A stretch of DNA of 64,000 nt from NCBI GenBank assembly GCA_016795365.1, contig JAEUHN010000052.1, positions 21,768 through 85,767 on the forward strand, written 5' to 3'. The notes beneath the pieces are model-generated. The model did not search any database, was not told the DNA's origin, and saw nothing but the letters and a program-made list of their open reading frames with translations. Positions 52,862 to 61,917 of this stretch are shown in pieces. Within the stretch, counting starts at the first letter, position 1; the number at the start of each line of letters is the position of its first letter. The translations under genes were made by a program, and so were the position numbers. This DNA is from Verrucomicrobiaceae bacterium (lineage in GTDB: Bacteria; Verrucomicrobiota; Verrucomicrobiia; Verrucomicrobiales; Verrucomicrobiaceae).

Positions 52862-54022
52862 CTAGGCGGTGCGAGTGCCGAGGGTGACTTGAATGCGACG
52901 CGCGTCATTGAGGGCTTCGTCCACAGTGCTGCCGAGCACGGTGAAGTGGCCCATCTTGCGCCGCCATTTGGCGAGTTCCTTGCCGTAAAGGTGGAGCTTG
53001 GCGCTGGGATGTTTGAGCACGGGGGACCAGTCGGGATGTTGCGTTTCCGAGGGCCACACGTCGCCGAGCAGGTTGATCATCACGGCGGGAGTGTGAGCAC
53101 TCGCGTCGCCCAGAGGCAGGCCGCACACGGCTCGCATTTGCTGGCCGAACTGGCTCGTTCGACAGGTGTCGATGGTGTAGTGGCCGCTGTTGTGCGGGCG
53201 CGGTGCGATCTCATTGACGAGCACTTTCTCCTCGGCGGTGACAAACATCTCCACGGCCATGGTGCCCACATAATTGAGCCCCGTGGCCACGGCGTTCCAG
53301 AGGTCGAGCGCTTGCTGGATCACGGCTGGCGACACACGCGCAGGAGCGATGGTGACGTCGAGGATGTGGTGCTCATGGATGTTCTCCACACATCCATGCA
53401 CAGCGGTGCTGCCGTCGATGCTGCGGGCACCAACGACGGAGACTTCGCAAACGAAGGGCACCCATTGCTCGACGACGGCGTGGTGACCTTCGAAGGGTTG
53501 CCACGCTTGAGTCAGATCCGTATCCGCATTCACCTTGCACTGGCCTTTGCCGTCGTAGCCGAAGGCGGCGGTCTTGATCACACAAGGACGACCCAATTCC
53601 GCAACAGCGCGCTCGAGACCAGCGAGGTCCTCCACGATTCGGAATTCGGCACAGGCGATGCCTTGCTCATGGAGGAAGAGCTTTTCCCGTTCGCGGTGTT
53701 GCGTGGTGTAGATCGCATCACGACTGGGGCGGAGTGGGCGCTTCTTTTCCACGGCCTGGAGGCAGGCGTCGGGAATGTTTTCGAACTCGGCTGTCACCAC
53801 GTCCACTTGATCGAGGAACCTCTGCAGCGCCGCTGCATCAGCGTAGTCCGCATTGATCTCCACATCGGCCACCTGTCCTGCTGGGCAGCCTGGGGCTTCA
53901 TTGGTGAAGATGACCACGCGGTAGCCGCTGCGCCGGGCTTCGAGCGCGAGCATCCGTCCGAGCTGGCCGCCTCCGAGCACTCCGATGGTGGCGGGGGGAA
54001 GAAAAGGGGAGGGAATCGCCAT
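52862..54022 (-). CDS. purK: N5-carboxyaminoimidazole ribonucleotide synthase
   Basis: PurK of 386 residues, an ATP-grasp enzyme: N-terminal GVLGGGQLGRMLALEA, ATP-grasp core with KTAAFGYDGKGQ and EIAPRPHNSGHYTID. It carboxylates AIR to N5-CAIR with ATP and bicarbonate in purine synthesis. The purE start-to-purK order is purE then purK on the minus strand, with 8 bases between, so they form an operon whose products act in sequence. Confidence 0.95.
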   Translation of the reverse strand: MAIPSPFLPPATIGVLGGGQLGRMLALEARRSGYRVVIFTNEAPGCPAGQVADVEINADYADAAALQRFLDQVDVVTAEFENIPDACLQAVEKKRPLRPSRDAIYTTQHREREKLFLHEQGIACAEFRIVEDLAGLERAVAELGRPCVIKTAAFGYDGKGQCKVNADTDLTQAWQPFEGHHAVVEQWVPFVCEVSVVGARSIDGSTAVHGCVENIHEHHILDVTIAPARVSPAVIQQALDLWNAVATGLNYVGTMAVEMFVTAEEKVLVNEIAPRPHNSGHYTIDTCRTSQFGQQMRAVCGLPLGDASAHTPAVMINLLGDVWPSETQHPDWSPVLKHPSAKLHLYGKELAKWRRKMGHFTVLGSTVDEALNDARRIQVTLGTRTA

Positions 54023-54030
54023 GGGCTCGA

Positions 54031-54537
54031 TTACTTCAGCTCCTCCTGGCTGGCCAGCACCTTGGCTGTCTGCTTGGCACGGAAATTATGCAGTTTTTCC
54101 GCCAGGACGGCATTCTGATTGGCCAGCATCGAGACCGCGAACAGGCCTGCATTGGTAGCTCCAGCGTTGCCGATGGCAAAGGTCGCCACGGGCACACCGC
54201 CGGGCATCTGAACGATCGAGTAGAGGGAATCGACCCCGCTGAGGGCCTTGCTTTGCACCGGGACGCCGAGCACCGGAATGATGGTCATGCTGGCCGTCAT
54301 CCCTGGCAGATGGGCGGCACCGCCAGCACCGGCAATGATGCAGTGCAGGCCGCGATCGGAGGCTGAAGTGGCATAGTCGTAGAGCAATCCTGGCGTGCGG
54401 TGGGCACTGACCACCTTCTTCTCATACGGCACGCCGAAGTCTTCCAGGACCTGGGCGGCGTGTTGCATGGTGGGCCAATCGGAACTGGAGCCCATGATGA
54501 TGCCGACCAGCGGCGAGGGGGAGACGGAGTCGCTCAT
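54031..54537 (-). CDS. purE: N5-CAIR mutase
   Basis: PurE of 168 residues from ATG 54537 ([21 protein letters not shown]). SSSDWP and VSAHRTP are the substrate-binding motifs of class I PurE, followed by [12 protein letters not shown]. It converts N5-CAIR to CAIR. An extension to 54669 would overlap no gene but lacks family similarity. It sits upstream of purK, and diverges from pyrF with 168 bases between. Confidence 0.95.
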   Translation of the reverse strand: MSDSVSPSPLVGIIMGSSSDWPTMQHAAQVLEDFGVPYEKKVVSAHRTPGLLYDYATSASDRGLHCIIAGAGGAAHLPGMTASMTIIPVLGVPVQSKALSGVDSLYSIVQMPGGVPVATFAIGNAGATNAGLFAVSMLANQNAVLAEKLHNFRAKQTAKVLASQEELK

Positions 54538-54705
54538 GAGGCGCAGAGTTGCGCTGCTGCTGCGGGCCGTCAACGGGCGGCATGGTGGAAGCCAAGGGTG
54601 GTCGGGGAAGGGCTTTCTCAAACTTTCTCGGTGAACTGCGTCACAAAACTCATGCGATTCTGTAAACACAGTGTCATGATTCGTTCCCGCTCGAAACGCC
54701 TCCCC

Positions 54706-55455
54706 ATGAATTTCCGTGAGAAACTTGAAACTCGCATTGAAGCCACCGGCTCACGCCTCTGTGTGGGCCTCGACATTCGTGCCGAGAACGCTGATGAAAA
54801 AACCAAGCGCCTGATCCTGAGAGTGATCGAGGAAACCGCCGCCTATGCGGCTGCTTTCAAGCCCAATTCAGCCTACTTCGAAGCCCTCGGCTGGCGTGGT
54901 GTGCGAATGCTGGAGCAGATCCTCAAAGAGATCCCCGCCGACATTCCGATCATCCTCGATGTGAAGCGTGGCGACATCGGCGAGACACAGGCCTATTACG
55001 CTAAGGCATGCTTTGACGAGCTGGGTGTGGACGCGGTGACGCTCAACCCCTACATGGGGCGCGACACGCTGGAGCCGTTTCTCAAGTATTCGGACAAGGG
55101 CCTTTACCTGCTCGGTGTAACCTCGAACCCAGGGGCGGCGGACATCGAGTTGCAGAAGGCGGGTCGGAAGCAGGTGTTTCAAATCGTGGCCGACATGACC
55201 CAGTCTAGCCCGCAGACCGGCTTGGTCGTGGGCTTGACCAATGCCTCTTCGGACGTGCTCAAACGCATCCCCGACGTGCCGCTGCTCATCCCTGGACTGG
55301 GGGCGCAGGGCGGTGATTTGGCCGCGCTGAAAGGCAGCAAGCGCAAGGCACCGATCGTGGTCAATGTGTCCCGCGGGATTCTTTACGCCGAGGAAGACAA
55401 GCCCTATGCGAGCAAGGCGAAGGCCTGGGCCGAGAAGATTGCAGCGGCGCTGTGA
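54706..55455 (+). CDS. pyrF: Orotidine 5'-phosphate decarboxylase (type 2)
   Basis: This 249-residue OMP decarboxylase has the catalytic [10 protein letters not shown] segment around residue 88 and RLCVGLD near the start, as in the longer type 2 (group III) enzymes. It makes UMP in the last step of pyrimidine synthesis. ATG 54706 ([10 protein letters not shown]) is chosen; ATG 54676 would add ten residues. The 3' end is convergent with opcA, 7 bases away. Confidence 0.93.
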   Translation: MNFREKLETRIEATGSRLCVGLDIRAENADEKTKRLILRVIEETAAYAAAFKPNSAYFEALGWRGVRMLEQILKEIPADIPIILDVKRGDIGETQAYYAKACFDELGVDAVTLNPYMGRDTLEPFLKYSDKGLYLLGVTSNPGAADIELQKAGRKQVFQIVADMTQSSPQTGLVVGLTNASSDVLKRIPDVPLLIPGLGAQGGDLAALKGSKRKAPIVVNVSRGILYAEEDKPYASKAKAWAEKIAAAL

Positions 55456-55462
55456 TCCGGGA

Positions 55463-56521
55463 TCACGCGTGCTCGAGCAGTGACAGGAGAAGCGGCGTGC
55501 TCTCGAAGTAGCGAGTGGTGCCGCCGAGTCGGCTCAGCTGCTCGCTGATCATGTCCACCTCGGTGTTCGCAGGCACCGGATGCACCATCTCCTGCCGTAT
55601 GGACGGATGCTCGACAGTCGTGTGGCTGAGGCCCGAAACCGGATCACGACGGATGCGGATCGAAATGCCAGGGCCGCTCAATTCCAAGCCTTGAACAGCA
55701 CACGTGCCCTCGGCTTCCCGAAGCTCGACTTCAATGTCCGCGCCGTCCTCGCGAACCAATCGAATCCCCGGCCCCTCGCCTGCGTGGCAGTTAAGCTGGG
55801 TGCCCATCCATGCGGCAATCATGAGACCGCCGAGCCTGTGACCCTTGGCATGATGCACGACCACGTGGTTCAGCTTGGGCAAATCTGCGAGCAACGGAGC
55901 GCTCTGAAAAACGGCGGCCAGTGTCAGGCGCAGACAGCGAGTGCGCATCCAGGTCAGATCGCTCAAGGAGAAACGTGAAGTGCGACCGGCCCGAGCTTCC
56001 GTCATCTGGCGCAGGGATTGAGCGGGATGGGACCACTGATTGCTGTCGATGATGAGGGCATCGATGACGCTGAGGAAGCGTTCGTCGAGGCGCTCCGTTA
56101 GTTCGCCCTGCCACCAGACGACCAGCGGAAGATCAGAGTCGAGGTGAGCAAAGATCGTGTTTCGCACCTGATCGGCATTGCCTCCTTCGATGACGAACGA
56201 GAGCTGCTCGCAACACACAGACTTTTGGCCGTTGGAGAGCTGGCAGTGGGCAGTCACCCAGGCACGCACTTGCGGCTTTGCCTCGCCTGGAACGTTGAGA
56301 ATGAGCAGTGCACGGCAGGAGTGCTCGCGGGTCAGTTCGGAGAGCAGGAGCGTGTTGTGCTCCAGCGATGAAGGGTCCTCGCTGTAGATGGCGAAGTTCA
56401 TCAACGAAGCGCGCATCTTGGCCGACTCGTCGGACCACAGTTCGCGAAGGGCGCTCACGACGCGGGCGACAGGGACTTCCTGGCCGAGGACGGAGGTGTT
56501 GAGAGCGGGTGAAGCAGGCAT
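55463..56521 (-). CDS. opcA: Glucose-6-phosphate dehydrogenase assembly protein OpcA-like
   Basis: This 352-residue protein starts at 56521 (MPASPALNTSVLG). OpcA landmarks are QKSVCCEQLSFV, DLPLVVWWQGEL near 155 and DSNQWSHPAQSL, then DLTWMRTRCLRLTLAAVFQ. OpcA proteins help assemble or activate glucose-6-phosphate dehydrogenase in cyanobacteria and actinobacteria, usually beside zwf; zwf is not in this window. A start at 56596 is possible but would crowd the tRNA gene. Confidence 0.82.
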   Translation of the reverse strand: MPASPALNTSVLGQEVPVARVVSALRELWSDESAKMRASLMNFAIYSEDPSSLEHNTLLLSELTREHSCRALLILNVPGEAKPQVRAWVTAHCQLSNGQKSVCCEQLSFVIEGGNADQVRNTIFAHLDSDLPLVVWWQGELTERLDERFLSVIDALIIDSNQWSHPAQSLRQMTEARAGRTSRFSLSDLTWMRTRCLRLTLAAVFQSAPLLADLPKLNHVVVHHAKGHRLGGLMIAAWMGTQLNCHAGEGPGIRLVREDGADIEVELREAEGTCAVQGLELSGPGISIRIRRDPVSGLSHTTVEHPSIRQEMVHPVPANTEVDMISEQLSRLGGTTRYFESTPLLLSLLEHA

Positions 56522-56614
56522 GGCGGAGTGTGGGACAGCCAGCGATTGATTCAAGGATGAAGAACCGCTTGCGCGAAGGCCCAAGCTAGTTACCATCGCG
56601 GCCCGCTGTTTAAC

Positions 56615-56687
56615 GCCTCCGTAGCTCAGTTGGTAGAGCAGAAGACTCTTAATCTTTTGGTCGTAGGTTCGAATCCTACCGGGGGTA
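56615..56687 (+). tRNA. tRNA-Lys (anticodon CTT)
   Basis: A full 73-base cloverleaf: acceptor GCCTCCG with CGGGGGT (two wobbles), D-arm GCTC/GAGC, anticodon stem GAAGA/TCTTT with loop CTCTTAA (anticodon at 56648-56650), and T-arm GTAGG TTCGAAT CCTAC. The discriminator base is A and no CCA is encoded. It is transcribed alone, opposite opcA. A GCGTTG-AAAA-CAACGC hairpin follows at 56690-56705 without a T-run. Confidence 0.95.
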
Positions 56688-56853
56688 GCGCGTTGAAAAC
56701 AACGCTGAAAGCATCACAAAGCGTCTCCGCTCAGCTTCGAGGTTTGCTTGTCCGCACTTATCGCGATCAAGCATGAGTGTGGTAACGAAATGCGATTATC
56801 GGCATCGTTGATCAGAACGTAATCGTGTCCAGGCAACCCCACTTTGAAACACC

Positions 56854-58101
56854 ATGGAATACGATGCTCTCATTATTGGCGCAGGCCCTTCAGGCACGGC
56901 TGCGGCCGCCATTCTCGCTGAATACGGTCACCGCGTGCTCGTGCTCGAACGTGAAAAGTTTCCTCGCTATCACATTGGCGAGTCCCTGATTCCCTTCACT
57001 TACGGACCTCTGGAAAGGCTGGGTCTGATCCCCAAGATGAAGCAATCGCACTTCGTGAAGAAGTTCAGCGTGGTCTTCATGCAGCCCGATGCGACCTCGT
57101 CGCAGCCCTTCTATTTCTTCACTCGCTACGACCGTGAAACGGTGGCGCAGAGCTGGCAGGTGGTGCGTTCGGAGTTCGACCAGATGATGGTCGATCATGC
57201 GCGGGAACGCGGAGCGGAGGTGAAGGAGGAAACGTCGGTCACGGAGTTGATTCGAGAAGACGGGAAGGTCGTCGGCGTGCGTGCTGCGGACAAGGCGGGC
57301 AACGTCACCGAGTATCGGGCGCGCATCACGCTCGATTGCACCGGCAAGGAAGCCTTCACCGCAGTGCGCAATGGTTGGCGAATGCGCGATCCTTACCTCA
57401 ACAAGGTGGCGGTCTGGACTTACTTCAAGGGCTCCAAGCGCCAGGAAGGCATCGACGAAGGCACGACGACGGTGGCGTTCATTCCCGACAAGGGCTGGTT
57501 CTGGCACATCCCACAGCACGACGACATGGTGAGTGTTGGCGTCGTTGCCGAGGGCAAGTATCTGAGCCGCGATGGCGTGCGCGATCCGAAAGAGATGTTC
57601 CACCGCGAGGTGGGAAACAATCTGTGGATCAAGGATCGGCTGAGTGAGGGCTCATCGACGGGCAACTACTACATCACCAGCGAATACTCCTTCCACTCGA
57701 AGCACTGCGCCTCACCTGGCTTGTTGCTCGTGGGTGATGCGATGGCGTTTCTCGATCCCGTGTTCAGCAGTGGCATCATGCTGGCACTGAAGAGTGGTGT
57801 GCTCGCCGGTGAAGAAATCCACCGCGGCATCGTAGAGGGCGATCTCTCGCCCGAGCATTTCGCGGGTTACGGGGCTGCGATCCGGCAGGGCTTGGAGAAC
57901 ATGCGCAAGCTGGTTTACGCCTTCTATCATCCGACGTTCTCGTTCAAAGACGTGATCAAGCGCTACCCGGAAGCGGCAGGAGAAATCACCGACTGCTTGT
58001 CTGGCGATGTGAACAAGGACTTCTCCAAACTTTGGGACCGCATCAGAGAGTTCGCGCCCATTCCCGACGAGTTGCCTTACGGCTTGCCGCTGGCAGCTTG
58101 A
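56854..58101 (+). CDS. FAD-dependent monooxygenase of the flavin halogenase / geranylgeranyl reductase superfamily
   Basis: This 415-residue flavoprotein has the FAD Rossmann loop IIGAGPSGTAAAAIL at 7-21, FPRYHIGESLIPF near 40 and the second FAD motif LLLVGDAMAFLDPVFSSGI near 290-308. The WxWxIP signature of flavin-dependent halogenases is present as W215-F-W217-H-I-P220. A catalytic lysine cannot be assigned safely by eye. Reactions could be halogenation or hydroxylation of an aromatic, or reduction of a prenyl group. No carrier protein, flavin reductase or biosynthetic cluster adjoins it. The 166-base gap between the tRNA and this gene holds nothing else clear. Confidence 0.8.
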   Translation: MEYDALIIGAGPSGTAAAAILAEYGHRVLVLEREKFPRYHIGESLIPFTYGPLERLGLIPKMKQSHFVKKFSVVFMQPDATSSQPFYFFTRYDRETVAQSWQVVRSEFDQMMVDHARERGAEVKEETSVTELIREDGKVVGVRAADKAGNVTEYRARITLDCTGKEAFTAVRNGWRMRDPYLNKVAVWTYFKGSKRQEGIDEGTTTVAFIPDKGWFWHIPQHDDMVSVGVVAEGKYLSRDGVRDPKEMFHREVGNNLWIKDRLSEGSSTGNYYITSEYSFHSKHCASPGLLLVGDAMAFLDPVFSSGIMLALKSGVLAGEEIHRGIVEGDLSPEHFAGYGAAIRQGLENMRKLVYAFYHPTFSFKDVIKRYPEAAGEITDCLSGDVNKDFSKLWDRIREFAPIPDELPYGLPLAA

Positions 58102-58124
58102 ACTTCCGTCAAACGACGATTTGA

Positions 58125-58158
58125 AGAGCCCGAGGCTGATCTTCAGTTCTCGGGCTCT
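58125..58158. terminator. Hairpin between convergent halogenase-like and antiporter genes
   Basis: Perfect 10-base stem AGAGCCCGAG (58125-58134) with CTCGGGCTCT (58149-58158), loop 14 bases. Its right arm lies inside the last codons of the antiporter gene. T-runs are weak on both sides. Confidence 0.55.
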
Positions 58159-59417
58159 GGCTTGTAGGTGCCGGTGCCCACCAGACGCTCGAAAATCGGT
58201 GACGCCATCAAGGTGGTGACCACGGCCATGATCACGAGAGTCGCGAACAGTCCCTCGGTGATGACTCCCCGCTGCAGGCCGATATTGATGATGATCAGCT
58301 CCATCAGGCCTCGAGCATTCATGAGTGTGCCGATGCCCATGGCTTCGCGGTTGCTGATGCCGGTGGCACGTGCAGCCAACCAACATGCGACGCCCTTGCC
58401 CAGAATGGCGGCGATCAAAACAGCACCGCACATCAGCCAGAGGAAGCCGGTGTTGAGCAGGCCAATCTTGGTGTTGAGGCCCGAGTAGGTGAAGAATAGC
58501 GGCAGCAGAAGGGCGACTGCGAGCGGTTGAATGCGAGCAATGAGGTCACGGGTCATGACTTCCCGAGGCATCGCGCATCCCATGACGAAAGCTCCGAATA
58601 CGGCGTGCAAGCCGATGAGGTCCGTGAACCACGCGCCCAGCGCCATCATGGCAAGACCAATGACCAATCCTCCATCGCTCAGCTTGCCATCAGCTTCGGT
58701 CACGAGAGGCTCCACGCGTTTGAGCAGGGCTTTGATCAGCGTGAGTGTTACCAGCACATAAGCGAGCCCGCCTCCGATGTTCACCAAAGCATGGCTCCAG
58801 TTGTCATCAAAACTCGCCAGCACCACCGCGAGCAATGCCCAGGCAGTGGCATCATCAATGGCACCAGCACCGATGGCCACCGTTCCCATCGTGGTCCCTG
58901 CCAGCCCTTTGAAGTGAATGATGCGGGCCAGCATGGGGAAGGCAGTGATGCACATTGATGCTCCGAGGAACAGCATGGCCTCCATGAGACTGGTCTTCTT
59001 GGGGAACAGCTCCGTGTAGTGGAAGAAGATCCAGGCCAGGCCGGCACCGAGCACGAAGGGCGCGACCATCCCGGCTGCGGAGACTGCGAGGCTGCTCTTG
59101 AATCGCTTTTGCACGATGTCCACGCGGAACTCCATGCCCACGATGAACATGTAGAGCGCAAGCCCCAGCTGCGAGGCAGGGAACAAGTAGCTCTGCGTGT
59201 CACGAGTGGTCTGGCTCTTGTCCCAAGGGAACAGCCACTGCTGGGCTTCGGGCCAGATCAGACCAAGCAAAGAGGGGCCCAGCAGCACGCCGGCGATCAT
59301 CTCCGCCACCACCTGTGGCTGGCCGAAACGAGCGGCGATCATTCCCACCACGCGGCAGAAAAGTAGGATGACGGCGATCTGAAGGAAGAACTGGACGGCA
59401 AGATGGACGTTGTTCAT
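58143..59417 (-). CDS. Cation/proton antiporter, CPA2 family
   Basis: This 424-residue protein has about 12 hydrophobic segments. Family features are QPQVVAEMIAGVLLGPSLLG in TM2, the paired GAGAIDDATAWALLA stretch near 187-200 with the ion-binding Asp pair of NapA/KefB-type antiporters, and NARGLMELIIINIGL near the end. There is no C-terminal TrkA-N domain, so it is a NapA-like Na+(K+)/H+ exchanger rather than a Kef channel. It follows the porin gene by 14 bases and is probably controlled by the divergent LysR regulator. Confidence 0.88.
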   Translation of the reverse strand: MNNVHLAVQFFLQIAVILLFCRVVGMIAARFGQPQVVAEMIAGVLLGPSLLGLIWPEAQQWLFPWDKSQTTRDTQSYLFPASQLGLALYMFIVGMEFRVDIVQKRFKSSLAVSAAGMVAPFVLGAGLAWIFFHYTELFPKKTSLMEAMLFLGASMCITAFPMLARIIHFKGLAGTTMGTVAIGAGAIDDATAWALLAVVLASFDDNWSHALVNIGGGLAYVLVTLTLIKALLKRVEPLVTEADGKLSDGGLVIGLAMMALGAWFTDLIGLHAVFGAFVMGCAMPREVMTRDLIARIQPLAVALLLPLFFTYSGLNTKIGLLNTGFLWLMCGAVLIAAILGKGVACWLAARATGISNREAMGIGTLMNARGLMELIIINIGLQRGVITEGLFATLVIMAVVTTLMASPIFERLVGTGTYKPEPEN

Positions 59418-59431
59418 GTGTGTGAGAGAGG

Positions 59432-60787
59432 TCAGTAAGTGAGAGTCACCATGAGGTAGGCGAAGTCAGCGTCGTCATTGGAGCCCGAAGCCTTCAGATA
59501 ATCGCCCGCGAAAAAGTGGCTGTAGCCTGCTTGCACCTCGAGGTGCTTGTGCGCCTTCCAGACGAGCGTGATGTCCAGCTCAGTTCCCGCGAAGCTGCTG
59601 GCGTTGCGAGTGATGGGGCGTGCCGTCGAGGTGATATTAGCGCGATACCAAGCGTCGTTCGTGTCAGCCAGCCAGAACGCGTGATAGTCGAGACTCGCCT
59701 TCAGACTCTTCGATGGCTGCACGCTGAAGTGCGCGGCGGGGTTGTGCAGGTTCTGCCAGGCGAACAGATCCATGTATCCGTAGTAGAGGTGATTGGTGGG
59801 GAAGAGGTTTTGGAAGGTGGAGGTCTTGCCGTCGGTGGCGTTGCTGTCGCCGCTCGCGTAGCTGTATTCGAGTCCCAGGCGAGGCTTCCAGGCCTTGTCT
59901 TTCCAGGTGTGCCCCAGGTCCCAGTGGCCAGCGAAGGCCGTCAAATCTTTGCCCTTCACGTGCCCCGTTTGTGCCGCCATCTCGACAGCGTAGTCCCACC
60001 CTGCGAAGTGGTCAGGATCGCTCGCCCATCGAGTGCCCCAGGTGACGAAGTCCGTCCCCCCTGCGTCTTCTTGATGCAGTTGAAGCGCATAGACATCGGT
60101 CGTCTGGAATGCCAGTGCGCGGGTGCTGAAGTAGAGGCCGCTGAAGAACTGGTCGTCGTCGCTGGTTCCATCGAACCACGTCGATTGGTTGAATCGTTCG
60201 TCGCGAAGTTTCACCACGCTTGAAGTGAAAGCCTCCAGCCACCAGTCGTCTTGCTGATAGTGAACCTTCACCGCATCAAAGGTGCGGCTGGCATTGCCCC
60301 ACTCGCCGCTGCTGATCAGTCGCTTGTCGCCGTAAACGAGCGTCTGACGACCGGCGCGGAGTGATAGACCATTCGTTTCGCCGACCTCAATGTAACCCTG
60401 CCGAAGATCGAAGGTGTCATCGCCCTCGGCACCCAGCTGGCCGATCGTGCTGGGGCGGTCGGCGAAGAACTCGCGAGTGTCCTGGCCCTCAGCGACCACG
60501 CGCAACCAAGGGGCTGGTTGCCAAGTCACTCCCAGCCGAAGCCGCTGCAGTAGCCACGAATCGTCCGTGAGTGCATCGACGCTGTCATTGAAGTCAAAAG
60601 TGTTGTCGCGCCATTCACCGCGCACACGTTCCTGAAGCGTGAGTGTCCAGTCATCTCCGAGAGCGATGCCGACGGGTGCAGATTTACTGGGCTCGCTGGC
60701 TGGCTTCGAGGGTGTGCCTGCGCCGACACTGCTGACGAGTAGCGTCGCGGAGAGGACGAGGGAGGAAGTGAGAGAGGGTCGCACCAC
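59432..60787 (-). CDS. Alginate-export-type outer-membrane porin
   Basis: This 451-residue beta-barrel has a signal peptide (about 1-23). Features include LRAGRQTLVYGDKRLISSGEW, the hallmark GRQ(x)LxYGDxRLI(G/S) segment of alginate_exp (AlgE-like) porins, many alternating aromatic/polar strands, and a terminal YLMVTLTY strand with aromatic end for BAM recognition. It sits in the outer membrane and would pass anionic polysaccharide fragments or other solutes. First gene of the operon with the antiporter, opposite the LysR gene. Confidence 0.85.
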   Translation of the reverse strand: MVRPSLTSSLVLSATLLVSSVGAGTPSKPASEPSKSAPVGIALGDDWTLTLQERVRGEWRDNTFDFNDSVDALTDDSWLLQRLRLGVTWQPAPWLRVVAEGQDTREFFADRPSTIGQLGAEGDDTFDLRQGYIEVGETNGLSLRAGRQTLVYGDKRLISSGEWGNASRTFDAVKVHYQQDDWWLEAFTSSVVKLRDERFNQSTWFDGTSDDDQFFSGLYFSTRALAFQTTDVYALQLHQEDAGGTDFVTWGTRWASDPDHFAGWDYAVEMAAQTGHVKGKDLTAFAGHWDLGHTWKDKAWKPRLGLEYSYASGDSNATDGKTSTFQNLFPTNHLYYGYMDLFAWQNLHNPAAHFSVQPSKSLKASLDYHAFWLADTNDAWYRANITSTARPITRNASSFAGTELDITLVWKAHKHLEVQAGYSHFFAGDYLKASGSNDDADFAYLMVTLTY

Positions 60788-60876
60788 GGAGCTTTAAATT
60801 GGATCGACTAGTAACCAAAATAGAGTTTCGCTATCACCTTCATGCTCGAATGGCATAAATCGACGCCCGTTGCATC
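60788..60876. promoter_or_regulatory. Divergent promoter/operator for LysR gene and porin operon
   Basis: An 89-base intergenic region between divergent genes. ATGC-N7-GCAT (60842-60856) is a dyad of T-N11-A type as bound by LysR-family regulators. A TTTAAATT tract lies next to the porin start. The geometry is the classical one for autoregulation of the lysR gene and control of its neighbour. Confidence 0.6.
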
Positions 60877-61770
60877 ATGGACCTTCGCCACCTTCGATAC
60901 TACCAAGCCGTTGCCGAGGAACTCAGCTTCTCCAAGGCAGCACGCCGTTTGCGGATTGCCCAGCCGGCGCTCAGTCGCGCGGTGCAGGAACTGGAGCGCC
61001 ATGTGGGAACGGTTTTGATCAGCCGCAATCGGCGGACCGTTCAGCTCACGCCTGCGGGAGCGGTCATGCTGCATGAGATTGGGCTCCTGCTGGAGCGCAT
61101 CGAGGATTCGCTGCGTCGAGTGCGCCGCACGGCCAATGGAGAGGAAGGCGAACTGCGCCTCGGCTACATCGGTCCCCCGACGCGCGATTTCCTTGGCCCC
61201 TTGCTCAAGGAATACCGCGAGACCTTTCCTCGCGTCACCGTCATCCTCGAAGAGCGCACGCCGGAACGTGTCTGGGAGATGGTGTCGAGTGGGCGTCTGT
61301 CGATCGGCCTCACGCGTCCGGTCCTGGCGCATGAGGCCTTGGGCCTGCGCTCCCAGGTGCTGAGGGATGAGCGCTTTTGTGCCGCCGTGCCCGTCTCCCA
61401 TCCGTTCGCGAAGAAAGCCACCTTGCCCTGGCAGAGTCTTGCGAATGAACCCGTGATCGTGCTCGCCCGGCGCGAAGGTGCCAGCTCTCACGATGCGATT
61501 CTTGCCGCTTGCCAGCAGGCAAAATTCACGCCGCGCCTAGCGCACACGCCCAGTCTCATCGGCACCATCTTGCAATACGTCGAAGCCGGAGCCGGGATCG
61601 GCATCGTCCCCGAGAGCACGATTCGCAGCTCGACCACGATGAAGCTCGTGCCCCTCACGCCACGCCACAGCATTCCGCTCGTGATGGTCTGGAAGGAAGG
61701 CGAACTCGATCCCGCCGCGCTTGGCTTCCGAGACCTCACGAAGCGCTGGCTAAAGGACCAGCGGCTCTAG
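60877..61770 (+). CDS. LysR-family transcriptional regulator
   Basis: This 297-residue protein starts MDLRHLRYYQAVAEELSFSKAARRLRIAQPALSRAV, the LysR winged helix-turn-helix (1-60), followed by a substrate-binding domain (about 90-290). It is close in layout to CatM/BenM/CynR-type regulators. It likely controls the divergent porin/antiporter operon through the dyad at 60842. The inducer is unknown. It ends before a 147-base gap leading to the kinase gene. Confidence 0.92.
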   Translation: MDLRHLRYYQAVAEELSFSKAARRLRIAQPALSRAVQELERHVGTVLISRNRRTVQLTPAGAVMLHEIGLLLERIEDSLRRVRRTANGEEGELRLGYIGPPTRDFLGPLLKEYRETFPRVTVILEERTPERVWEMVSSGRLSIGLTRPVLAHEALGLRSQVLRDERFCAAVPVSHPFAKKATLPWQSLANEPVIVLARREGASSHDAILAACQQAKFTPRLAHTPSLIGTILQYVEAGAGIGIVPESTIRSSTTMKLVPLTPRHSIPLVMVWKEGELDPAALGFRDLTKRWLKDQRL

Positions 61771-61917
61771 CGCCCCCCCCAGGACCGCCCCTTTTCAGGC
61801 CCGACGACAGGGCAAAATCAGGGCAGCGGACCTCCTAGTTCACCCGCTCTGAAGAAAAATTGATAACATTTCGTGCCAATCCCACTACATCTGCTATATT
61901 TTCCAGATATTTAGCAC

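Noticed and set aside
52889..54118. 409-residue plus-strand open frame
   Set aside because: It is antisense to purK, which has full family motifs.
56690..56705. Hairpin after tRNA-Lys as terminator
   Set aside because: The stem is only 6 bases and no T-run follows, so it is not called as a terminator.
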